A stretch of DNA of 10,847 nucleotides from an uncultured Selenomonadaceae bacterium (GTDB lineage: Bacteria > Bacillota > Negativicutes > Selenomonadales > Selenomonadaceae), in assembly GCA_905236255.1 (NCBI GenBank), contig CAJOPK010000240.1:1-10847 (forward strand), written 5' to 3'. The position numbers and the translations under genes are program-made. Positions within the stretch are counted from its first letter, which is position 1; each line of letters starts with the position of its first letter. The notes under the pieces were generated by a model that ran no database searches, was not told the origin of the DNA, and saw nothing but the letters and a program-made list of their open reading frames with translations. Positions 1 to 6,927 of this stretch are shown one piece after another.

Positions 1-4
1 TCAC

Positions 5-2476
5 TTGGCAAAAGAAAAACTTGCTGACAAGAAACTTGCACGAAGCAAAGAATACGAAAAACTTAAGGAAAACTTGAAAAACCGATTTGTAAGTTCCGCT
101 CACATTATGTTCGGACGTTCAATCAGTGAACTCCCGATGAACGAAATTTACAAGACGGTTGCGGCGGTTGCCCGTCAGGTCATTTCCGAAAACTGGATCA
201 AGACCAACAAGGCTTACATGGATCGTCAATCGAAACAGGTTTATTATTTCTCGATCGAATTTTTGATGGGCAGACTTTTGAAGTCCAATCTCATCAACCT
301 CGGAATTGACGACGCTTTCCGCGAAGTCATGGAAGAAATGGGACTCAATTTCGACGACATTATCGAAGAAGAACCGGATGCCGGTCTCGGTAACGGCGGT
401 CTGGGTCGTCTGGCAGCCTGTTTCATTGATTCGCTGGCTGCGCATCGTCTGCCGGGTCACGGTTGCAGTATCCGTTATCAGTACGGACTTTTTGAGCAGA
501 AGATCATTCAGGGTCAGCAGGTCGAAATTCCCGATAACTGGCTCCGTGACGGTTTTGCTTGGGAATATCGCAAGCCGGACAAAGCAATTAACGTAAAATT
601 TAACGGCAACGCTTACATGAAAGAACAGCCGGACGGATCTTTGAAGCTCGTCCATGAGGATGCAATGACCGTTATGGCGGTTCCCTATGACGTTCCCATT
701 GTCGGCTATCACAACAGAACCGTAAATACTCTGCGTCTTTGGAATGCGGAAGTAAATCGCGATTTTTCCGATTACGGAATGTTGACGCATGATCAAATAC
801 GTGCAAAGAACGATTACAGAAACTTTGTCGAAAGTATCACAAATTATCTTTATCCGGACGACAGTTCAAACGAAGGAAAACGTATGCGCCTTATTCAGGA
901 ATACTTCCTTGTTTCGGCGGGTACTCAAAGTATCGTTCGTCACTATCTGCGCACCGGAATGAACATTCGCGAATTTGACAAGAAGATTGCGATTCACATC
1001 AACGATACACACCCGGCACTTTGCGTGGCGGAACTCATGAGAATTTTTGTTGACGAATGCGGTCTTGAATGGGACGAAGCCTGGACAATTACACGCGGCA
1101 CCGTCGCTTACACAAACCATACGATTTTGCCGGAAGCTCTCGAAACATGGCCGGTCGATATGTTCCGTACACTTTTGCCGCGCATTTACATGGTTATCGA
1201 CGAAATCAACCGTCGTCATGTCGAATACGTCAAGGCGCGTTATCCGGACAATGTTGACAAACTTCGCGCAATGTCGATTATCGAAAACGGCGCGGTACAC
1301 ATGGCGCGTCTTGCAATAGTCGGCTCTCATTCGGTCAACGGCGTTGCAAGAATCCACTCCGATATTTTGAAGTCAACCACTTTGCACGACTTCTACGAAT
1401 ATTGGCCGCGTATGTTCAACAACAAGACAAACGGAATTACCCATCGCCGCTGGCTCATGGGAGCAAATCCGGAACTTGCCGATCTGATCGATTCGACGAT
1501 CGGAAGCAGAATTTGGCACAGACATCCGGAGCAGCTCGATCTTTTGAATGAAGCCGTTGACGATAAAAAATTCCTTGACGGAATTGAGGAAATCAAACAT
1601 ATTCGCAAGGCGGCTCTTGCCGAATATGTAAAGAAACACAACAAAATTGAAGTCGATCCGAATACCCTTTTCGATATTCAGGTCAAACGTATTCACTCTT
1701 ACAAACGCCAACTTATGAATATTATGCACATAATGTGGCAATATGAAAAAATGAAATCGGATCCGAGTTACAAGCCCATGCCGACGACTTATTTCTTCGG
1801 CGGAAAGGCGGCTCCCGGTTATTACATTGCAAAAGAAACAATCAAGTTGATAAATGCCGTTGCCGACAAAGTCAACAACGATCCTTCAATCGACGGACGT
1901 TTGAAAGTTGTCTTTATCGAAAACTTCGGCGTATCAATCGGCGAAATCGTTTACCCGGCGGCGGACGTAAGCGAACAAATTTCGACGGCATCCAAAGAGG
2001 CTTCCGGTACCGGCAACATGAAATTCATGATGAACGGCGCAATAACTTTGGGAACTTTGGACGGCGCAAATGTCGAAATTCGCGAGGCTGTCGGTGACGA
2101 CAACATTGTTATTTTCGGATTGAAGGCGGGAGAAGTTCTGCGCTATTATGCAACCGGAACTTATTCGGCTTGGAACGAATTTAACGAAAATGAAAACGTC
2201 CGCATGGTACTCAACAAATTTACCGACGGCAGCTACGGCTGGTTCAATTCTCTGCGCGATTATTTCTTCCAGGGCAACGACGAATTCTTCATTTTGAAAG
2301 ACTTCAATGCTTATATCGATGCTCATGAAGAAATTTATGCGCGTCGTTCCGACAGACAGGGCTGGCTCCGCAGCGCGGCGGTAAATATCGCAAATTCCGG
2401 ACGTTTCTCCTCCGACAGAACCATTGACGAATACGCCAATGAAATTTGGAAAATTACGCCCTGCGTAGTTCAGTAA
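5..2476 (+). CDS. glgP: Glycogen phosphorylase (GT35), 823 aa
   Basis: Glycogen/maltodextrin phosphorylase is a cytoplasmic, pyridoxal-phosphate (PLP)-dependent enzyme that releases glucose-1-phosphate from the non-reducing ends of alpha-1,4-glucan. The protein matches the family end to end, and 823 aa is close to the usual length of about 800-840. Visible motifs: the glycine-rich block LGNGGLGRLAACF (residues 128-140); the HINDTHPAL block (331-339); NKTNGITHRRWL (473-484); VKRIHSYKRQL (560-570), which contributes phosphate/PLP contacts; FGGKAAPGYYIAK (598-610); and the PLP-lysine block EASGTGNMKF with Lys673. The C-terminal FSSDRTIDEYANEIW block is intact. The TTG at position 5 is a reasonable start because the length fits, but its ribosome binding site lies outside the window. 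No in-frame stop separates it from the left edge, so a slightly earlier start is possible. It is the first visible gene of the glycogen operon; glgB follows after 75 nt. Sequence alone cannot separate a glycogen from a maltodextrin preference, but the operon context favours glycogen. Confidence 0.96.
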   Translation: MAKEKLADKKLARSKEYEKLKENLKNRFVSSAHIMFGRSISELPMNEIYKTVAAVARQVISENWIKTNKAYMDRQSKQVYYFSIEFLMGRLLKSNLINLGIDDAFREVMEEMGLNFDDIIEEEPDAGLGNGGLGRLAACFIDSLAAHRLPGHGCSIRYQYGLFEQKIIQGQQVEIPDNWLRDGFAWEYRKPDKAINVKFNGNAYMKEQPDGSLKLVHEDAMTVMAVPYDVPIVGYHNRTVNTLRLWNAEVNRDFSDYGMLTHDQIRAKNDYRNFVESITNYLYPDDSSNEGKRMRLIQEYFLVSAGTQSIVRHYLRTGMNIREFDKKIAIHINDTHPALCVAELMRIFVDECGLEWDEAWTITRGTVAYTNHTILPEALETWPVDMFRTLLPRIYMVIDEINRRHVEYVKARYPDNVDKLRAMSIIENGAVHMARLAIVGSHSVNGVARIHSDILKSTTLHDFYEYWPRMFNNKTNGITHRRWLMGANPELADLIDSTIGSRIWHRHPEQLDLLNEAVDDKKFLDGIEEIKHIRKAALAEYVKKHNKIEVDPNTLFDIQVKRIHSYKRQLMNIMHIMWQYEKMKSDPSYKPMPTTYFFGGKAAPGYYIAKETIKLINAVADKVNNDPSIDGRLKVVFIENFGVSIGEIVYPAADVSEQISTASKEASGTGNMKFMMNGAITLGTLDGANVEIREAVGDDNIVIFGLKAGEVLRYYATGTYSAWNEFNENENVRMVLNKFTDGSYGWFNSLRDYFFQGNDEFFILKDFNAYIDAHEEIYARRSDRQGWLRSAAVNIANSGRFSSDRTIDEYANEIWKITPCVVQ

Positions 2477-2535
2477 AATCGAAAACAATTTGACTTCCAA
2501 AAAAAGTCTTTGAAGATAAAAATTTTTGTGAGATG

Positions 2536-2547
2536 AAAAGGAGATGA
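2536..2547 (+). promoter_or_regulatory. Ribosome binding site of glgB
   Basis: AAAAGGAGATGA is a strong Shine-Dalgarno match. Its AGGAG core (2539-2543) lies 8 nt before GTG 2552. It supports the GTG as the glgB start and shows that glgB has its own efficient translation signal in the 75-nt gap after glgP. Confidence 0.85.
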
Positions 2548-2551
2548 TTCC

Positions 2552-4474
2552 GTGAAAACTTCAAATCTCAGTGAATACGATCTCTATCTTTTCCATCAAG
2601 GCACGAATTTTCATGCTTATGAAATGCTCGGAGCGCATTTTGTCGAAGAGGACGGCAAAAAGGGAGTTCGCTTTGCCGTCTGGGCAAAAAATGCAAAATC
2701 CGTCAGCGTTGTCGGAGATTTCAACAACTGGGATACCCGCGTAAATGTCATGTTGCGTTTGGACGACGGCGAAACTTGGGCAATATTTATCGAAGGACTT
2801 AAACCCGGCGACAAGTACAAATACGCAATAGAACCTCAATGGGGCGGGCCGCATATTTTGAAGGCGGATCCTTACGGTTTTTATTGCGAAAGAAAACCCG
2901 CCGATGCTTCCCGGCTTTACGATATGACCAAATATCAATGGGGCGACGGTGCGTATATGGAAGAAAAAGCCAAAGAGAGCTCCTATTCAAAGCCGATGCT
3001 CATTTATGAAGTTCATGCCGGTTCATGGCAACGCAAAGGTCGCGGCAACAGCGATGTTGAAGATGTTTACTTCAGTTATCGCGAATTGGCGGATCGTCTT
3101 GTGAAATATGCCAAAGACATGAACTACACGCATATTGAGTTTATGCCGCTTACCGAACACCCTTTTGACGGCTCATGGGGTTATCAGACCACCTGTTATT
3201 ATGCCGCCACAAGTCGTTACGGTGAGCCGGATGATCTCCGTTATTTCATCGATACCGCGCATCAAAACGGGTTGGGCGTTATCATGGATTGGGTTCCGGG
3301 TCATTTCTGCAAAGACAATCAGGGCTTGCGCGAATTTGACGGGACAAATCTCTACGAATCGGACAATCCGCAACTTTCCGAAAACAGAGGCTGGGGAACG
3401 ATAAATTTTGACTACGGTCGGACGGAAGTACACAGCTTTTTGATTTCAAATGCGATTTTCTGGTTTGACGAATATCACATTGACGGGTTGCGGATTGACG
3501 GCGTTGCAAATATGTTGTACCTTGATTTCGGGCGCGAAGAGGGCGAATGGACTCCCAACAAATACGGAGATACCGGCAACCTTGAGGCGATCGACCTTAT
3601 CAAGAAACTCAATGAAACCGTTTTCAAATATCACCCCAACGCTTTGATGATGGCGGAAGAATCAACCGATTGGCCGCTGATTTCAAAACCGGTTTACATG
3701 GGCGGCATGGGTTTTAACTACAAGTGGAACATGGGCTGGATGAACGACATGCTCAAATATGTGAGCATGGATCCCGTTTATCGCAAGTGGAATCACGACA
3801 AAGTGACCTTCTCCTTCATGTATGCCTTTTCCGAAAACTTCATTTTGCCGCTCAGTCATGATGAAGTCGTTCACGGAAAATGCTCACTTATCGAGAAAAT
3901 GCCGGGCGATTATTGGCAGAAATTTGCCGGACTTCGCGGATTTTTCGGTTATTGGATGGCTCATCCGGGCAAAAAACTTTTGTTCATGGGCGGGGAGTAC
4001 GGTCAATTTATCGAATGGAATGAAAACGACAGTCTTGATTGGCACCTGGTCGAACAGTACGAAAAACATACTCAAATGCAGAATTATTCGCGTGCTCTCA
4101 ATAAATTCTATTGTGACAACAAGGCTTTCTGGCAGGTCGATTTTGACTGGAACGGATTTCAATGGATCGATTGCAACGACAACGACAACAGCGTTGTTTC
4201 CTTCATTCGCAAGGCAAAAGACGAAAAAGATTATATTATTGCCGTTTGCAATTTTACTCCGGAAGTTCGGCTCAATTACAGAATCGGCGTTCCCGACAAG
4301 GGCGCGTATGTCGAAGTGTTCAATTCCGATCTTGAGGAGTTTGGCGGCAGCGGCGTAAAAAATGAGGGAGAAATTCTCACTCAAGACGTTGCATGGCACA
4401 ATCGCGCTCAGTCGATAGAAATAAGTATTCCGCCTCTTGCAACCGTTTATTTCAAATACAAGGCGACGGTGTAA
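2552..4474 (+). CDS. glgB: 1,4-alpha-glucan branching enzyme (GH13), 640 aa
   Basis: The branching enzyme cuts an alpha-1,4-glucan chain and rejoins it through an alpha-1,6 link, creating glycogen branch points in the cytoplasm. Domain order: an N-terminal CBM48 beta-sandwich (about residues 36-95, with VSVVGDFNNWD), a GH13 TIM barrel (about 150-500) and an all-beta C-terminal domain (about 540-640). The catalytic set is complete: region I DWVPGHF (246-252); region II GLRIDGVANM with nucleophile Asp316; region III MMAEESTDWP with general acid/base Glu369; region IV LSHDEVVHGK with Asp437. The VPGHF and AEESTD wording is that of bacterial GlgB (GH13_9-like). At 640 aa it is shorter than E. coli GlgB (about 728 aa) because it lacks the extra N-terminal N1 domain, a common form in other bacteria. 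The GTG start is supported by the strong AGGAG site upstream. It sits between glgP and the AT-hook gene, whose ATG follows only 3 nt after this stop, so the two are probably translationally coupled. Confidence 0.97.
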   Translation: MKTSNLSEYDLYLFHQGTNFHAYEMLGAHFVEEDGKKGVRFAVWAKNAKSVSVVGDFNNWDTRVNVMLRLDDGETWAIFIEGLKPGDKYKYAIEPQWGGPHILKADPYGFYCERKPADASRLYDMTKYQWGDGAYMEEKAKESSYSKPMLIYEVHAGSWQRKGRGNSDVEDVYFSYRELADRLVKYAKDMNYTHIEFMPLTEHPFDGSWGYQTTCYYAATSRYGEPDDLRYFIDTAHQNGLGVIMDWVPGHFCKDNQGLREFDGTNLYESDNPQLSENRGWGTINFDYGRTEVHSFLISNAIFWFDEYHIDGLRIDGVANMLYLDFGREEGEWTPNKYGDTGNLEAIDLIKKLNETVFKYHPNALMMAEESTDWPLISKPVYMGGMGFNYKWNMGWMNDMLKYVSMDPVYRKWNHDKVTFSFMYAFSENFILPLSHDEVVHGKCSLIEKMPGDYWQKFAGLRGFFGYWMAHPGKKLLFMGGEYGQFIEWNENDSLDWHLVEQYEKHTQMQNYSRALNKFYCDNKAFWQVDFDWNGFQWIDCNDNDNSVVSFIRKAKDEKDYIIAVCNFTPEVRLNYRIGVPDKGAYVEVFNSDLEEFGGSGVKNEGEILTQDVAWHNRAQSIEISIPPLATVYFKYKATV

Positions 4475-4477
4475 CCG

Positions 4478-4729
4478 ATGGCAACAAGGGCAATAAGATG
4501 GATTGAAGTAAAAGATCCCCCGCCGGGCGAAATTCCCCAAAAGAAAAAGAAGAAACCGAAACCGGTTGAAAATCCGGGAGAACCCAAGCGCGGACGGGGC
4601 AGACCCAAAATTCCGGACGAAATTAAGGCGGCCAGAAAGGCTTTGAGAGCTGAAGGCAGGACGACAAAATTTTTGGACGTGACGCGCCCGAAAGATCAAC
4701 AAAGACTTGACACGTCGCCGAATGATTGA
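4478..4729 (+). CDS. Small basic AT-hook protein, 83 aa
   Basis: I do not know a named gene for this. The 83-aa protein is rich in Lys/Arg (23 residues) and Pro (12). It has a conserved-looking N-terminus (RAIRWIEVKDPPPGE), a lysine run (22-26), and one canonical AT-hook, KRGRGRPK (37-44), the short element that binds the minor groove of AT-rich DNA. A probably helical charged stretch follows (IPDEIKAARKALRAEG, 45-60), then a polar tail. There is no helix-turn-helix, signal peptide or membrane segment. The ATG is 3 nt after the glgB stop with only a weak AAGG upstream, so translation probably depends on ribosomes leaving glgB; glgA follows after 33 nt. Seven of ten Arg codons are AGA/AGG and none is CGT, whereas CGT is frequent in the flanking glgP, which suggests lower expression or a different history. 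A real gene is likely because the reading frame is clean, the gene fits the operon, and a recognised motif is present. A DNA-binding or nucleoid role, possibly regulating this operon, is inference; RNA binding or a structural role are alternatives. Confidence 0.75.
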   Translation: MATRAIRWIEVKDPPPGEIPQKKKKKPKPVENPGEPKRGRGRPKIPDEIKAARKALRAEGRTTKFLDVTRPKDQQRLDTSPND

Positions 4730-4745
4730 GAAATTTTAAATGTAG

Positions 4746-4752
4746 AGGGAGG
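4746..4752 (+). promoter_or_regulatory. Ribosome binding site of glgA
   Basis: AGGGAGG lies 10 nt before ATG 4763. It is a near-perfect Shine-Dalgarno sequence in the 33-nt gap after the AT-hook gene, so glgA translation need not depend on that gene. Confidence 0.85.
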
Positions 4753-4762
4753 ATAAAATCCT

Positions 4763-6211
4763 ATGAAAGTTCTTTATGTGGCTTCCGAAGCAGTTCCTTT
4801 CGTAAAAACCGGCGGACTCGCAGATGTTGCGGGATCTTTGCCGAAAGAACTTAAAAAGCAGGGTGTTGACGTTCGCGTTATTTTGCCGAAATTCAGCAAA
4901 ATTCCCGAAGAATATCGCGACAAAATGGAACACGTTTACGACGGCACGATCTATGTGTCCTGGCGTGAAAAATTTGTCGGTATCGACAAGTACGAACTTG
5001 ACGGCGTTATTTATTACTTCGTTGACAACGTCGAATATTTCTATCGTGACGGCGTTTACGGATATGATGACGATGCGGAGAGATTTTCGTTCTTCTGCCG
5101 TGCGGTATTGAATTGCCTTCCGGCTATCGACTTTTTCCCGGACGTTATCAATTCAAACGATTGGCACGCCGGTCTCATCAGCGTACTTTTGAAACTTGAG
5201 CACCGGGGCGACGAACGCTACGAAAAGATCAAAACGCTTTACACGATTCACAATTTGAAATATCAAGGCGTTTTCCCGAAAGACGTGATGGACGACGTTC
5301 TCGGACTTGACTGGAAATATTTCAACAACGGCGATCTCGAATTTTACGATGCCGTCAACTTCATGAAGGGCGGTATCATTTACTCCGATTTCGTTTCCAC
5401 CGTCAGCAAAACTTATGCACAGGAAATTCAGTATGAATATTTCGGCGAACATTTGGACGGACTTCTTCGCAGCAGGAGAGACGATCTGTACGGTATCGTC
5501 AACGGCATAGATTATGATGCTTTCAATCCGGCGACCGACAAACACCTCTTTGAAAATTACGACGGCGAAAACGAACTCACCGCTTTTGAGAAAAAGGCGA
5601 ACAATAAAGTTAAGTTGCAGGAACTCCTGAACCTTCCGCAGGGCAGAAAGATTCCGGTCGTTTCGATGGTCACCCGCCTTGTTGCGGCGAAGGGTCTTGA
5701 TCTCGTTGTCCGCATGATGGATGAACTTTTGCAGCATGAAGATTTCCAATTTATTCTTCTCGGCACCGGCGACAAAGTTTATGAGGATTGGTTCAAAGGT
5801 CTTGCCTGGAGATTCCCGAACAAAGTTTCGACGAATATCTATTTCTCCAATGAACTCGCGCAGAGAATTTACGCATCTTCCGATATTTTCCTCATGCCGT
5901 CGAATTACGAACCCTGCGGCATAGGTCAGCTTATTGCGATGCGTTACGGCGCGGCTCCGGTCGTTCGCGAAACCGGCGGCTTGAAAGATACCGTTCATCA
6001 GTACGACAAGTACACGCAGGAAGGCAACGGATTTGTCTTTGCAAATTACAATGCCCATGAAATGATGTACGCGATTAAGCGCGCACTCAGCACTTACGGC
6101 AACTTTGAAGTCTGGACGAAGATCGTTTCCAATGCGATGAAGAGCGATTACAGCTGGAAAAATTCGGCAAAAGAATATATCGATCTTTATCAGAAACTCA
6201 TGCAAAAATAA
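4763..6211 (+). CDS. glgA: Glycogen synthase (GT5), 482 aa
   Basis: Bacterial glycogen synthase transfers glucose from ADP-glucose to the non-reducing end of alpha-1,4-glucan in the cytoplasm. Length (482 aa) and both Rossmann halves fit GT5. Visible motifs: KTGGLADVAGSLP at 15-27, whose Lys15 is the family's sugar-nucleotide-binding lysine; SNDWHAGL (131-138); TIHNLKYQG (161-169); IVNGID (245-250); TRLVAAKGLDL (304-314) with the phosphate-contacting Arg305 and Lys310; and EPCGIGQL (383-390) followed by RETGGLKDTV (402-411), the C-terminal nucleotide-sugar site with Glu383. The ATG at 4763 follows a strong AGGGAGG. It is the last gene of the operon, with a strong hairpin terminator 22 nt past the stop. 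ADP-glucose as donor is inferred from the family; the pyrophosphorylase genes glgC/glgD that would make it are not in this window. Confidence 0.97.
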   Translation: MKVLYVASEAVPFVKTGGLADVAGSLPKELKKQGVDVRVILPKFSKIPEEYRDKMEHVYDGTIYVSWREKFVGIDKYELDGVIYYFVDNVEYFYRDGVYGYDDDAERFSFFCRAVLNCLPAIDFFPDVINSNDWHAGLISVLLKLEHRGDERYEKIKTLYTIHNLKYQGVFPKDVMDDVLGLDWKYFNNGDLEFYDAVNFMKGGIIYSDFVSTVSKTYAQEIQYEYFGEHLDGLLRSRRDDLYGIVNGIDYDAFNPATDKHLFENYDGENELTAFEKKANNKVKLQELLNLPQGRKIPVVSMVTRLVAAKGLDLVVRMMDELLQHEDFQFILLGTGDKVYEDWFKGLAWRFPNKVSTNIYFSNELAQRIYASSDIFLMPSNYEPCGIGQLIAMRYGAAPVVRETGGLKDTVHQYDKYTQEGNGFVFANYNAHEMMYAIKRALSTYGNFEVWTKIVSNAMKSDYSWKNSAKEYIDLYQKLMQK

Positions 6212-6232
6212 ATCGGTTTTTAAATCGAACAC

Positions 6233-6271
6233 AAAAAAATCCGGCGGGTTGAAAATGCCCGTCGGATTTTT
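6233..6271. terminator. Bidirectional rho-independent terminator
   Basis: A 14-bp inverted repeat has left arm 6235-6248 (AAAAATCCGGCGGG) and right arm 6258-6271 (CCCGTCGGATTTTT). It pairs fully apart from one G-U wobble, around a 9-nt loop. The left flank is an A-tract and the right a T-tract, so read from either strand it is a GC-rich hairpin followed by U residues. It lies 21 nt after the glgA stop and 3 nt beyond the coaE stop, exactly where two converging transcripts need to end. Confidence 0.9.
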
Positions 6272-6274
6272 GAT

Positions 6275-6901
6275 TTACAAATCTTTTTCTTTTGGAGAAG
6301 GTAGGGAAAAGCCGAATCTTTTTGATAAAATTTCTCCGACTTGCTCCCGTACATATTTCGGCGTTTTGTTGTTGCAAATCACGACATCGGCACGGGCGCA
6401 AATTTTTTTTGTCGGCATTTGAGAATTTATTATTGAAAGGGCTTGTTTGCGATTTATTTTGTCGCGTTCCATAAGTCGCCGGAGCTGATAATTTTTGCGA
6501 ATGTATACCGCCCAAACTTCATCGACCTCTTTATCCCAGCCGGCCTCAAAAATCAGCGGTATTTCCAAAACCACAAGACTTTTTCCTTCCGCCTGACATT
6601 TTTCCAAAAAATCCCGGACAAAATTTTGCAAAATCGGGTGGGCGGTGTCGTTTATCCAAAGTCGCTCGTCCGGGTGATTGAAAATAATTTCGCGAATAAG
6701 TCTTTTGTTGAGTTGCCCGTCGTCTTTCAATATATAATTTCCGAAATGCCTGACGTAAGCGTTAAATAAAGATTCGCCCGGTTCAAGCAATTTGCGGGTC
6801 ACTTCGTCAACGTCCAAAACTGCCGCGCCGTATTTTTTCAAAGTTTCGGAAACCGCAGATTTTCCGCAGGCAATCCCGCCCGTCAATCCGATAATATACA
6901 T
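6275..6901 (-). CDS. coaE: Dephospho-CoA kinase, 208 aa
   Basis: CoaE catalyses the last step of coenzyme A synthesis, the ATP-dependent phosphorylation of the 3'-hydroxyl of dephospho-CoA, in the cytoplasm. The protein begins with the usual MYIIGLTGGIACGKS, containing the P-loop GGIACGKS (8-15). Further family features are DVDEVTRKL (30-38, the DxD block), HPI (88-90), the IPLIFE block (114-119), RRLMERD (141-147) and QMPTKKICARADVVICN (161-177). The reading frame is open to a TTG at 6913, but ATG 6901 is preferred: it puts the P-loop at the normal distance from the N-terminus and has GAGGAG 4 nt upstream. The 208-aa length is normal for the family. It is the last gene of the minus-strand group aroK - secreted protein - coaE, 26 nt after the preceding stop, with the shared terminator right behind it. 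Confidence 0.95.
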   Translation of the reverse strand: MYIIGLTGGIACGKSAVSETLKKYGAAVLDVDEVTRKLLEPGESLFNAYVRHFGNYILKDDGQLNKRLIREIIFNHPDERLWINDTAHPILQNFVRDFLEKCQAEGKSLVVLEIPLIFEAGWDKEVDEVWAVYIRKNYQLRRLMERDKINRKQALSIINSQMPTKKICARADVVICNNKTPKYVREQVGEILSKRFGFSLPSPKEKDL

Positions 6902-6905
6902 TTTT

Positions 6906-6911
6906 CTCCTC
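6906..6911 (-). promoter_or_regulatory. Ribosome binding site of coaE
   Basis: On the minus strand GAGGAG is followed by four A residues and then ATG 6901. The spacer is short but matches the arrangement before aroK (GGAGG, AAAA, ATG). It selects ATG 6901 over the upstream TTG 6913. Confidence 0.7.
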
Positions 6912-6927
6912 AAATCTTTTTCACATT

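Noticed and set aside
2492..2508. Small inverted repeat GACTT...AAGTC between glgP and glgB
   Set aside because: Only 5 bp of AT-rich stem with no following T-run; too weak to be a terminator or attenuator.
2490..2519. Possible internal promoter before glgB: TTGACT with an AAGATA/AGATAA-like -10
   Set aside because: The -35 is good, but no hexamer at 16-18 nt is close to TATAAT. glgB is more simply explained by read-through from glgP.
5153..6232. A 359-aa open frame antisense to glgA, and similar long antisense frames opposite glgP (866-1357, 1934-2500) and glgB (3884-4702)
   Set aside because: All are in phase with the real gene's codons, so they stay open simply because TTA, CTA and TCA codons are rare in the sense genes. 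The sense proteins have complete catalytic motifs; the antisense products look like no known family.
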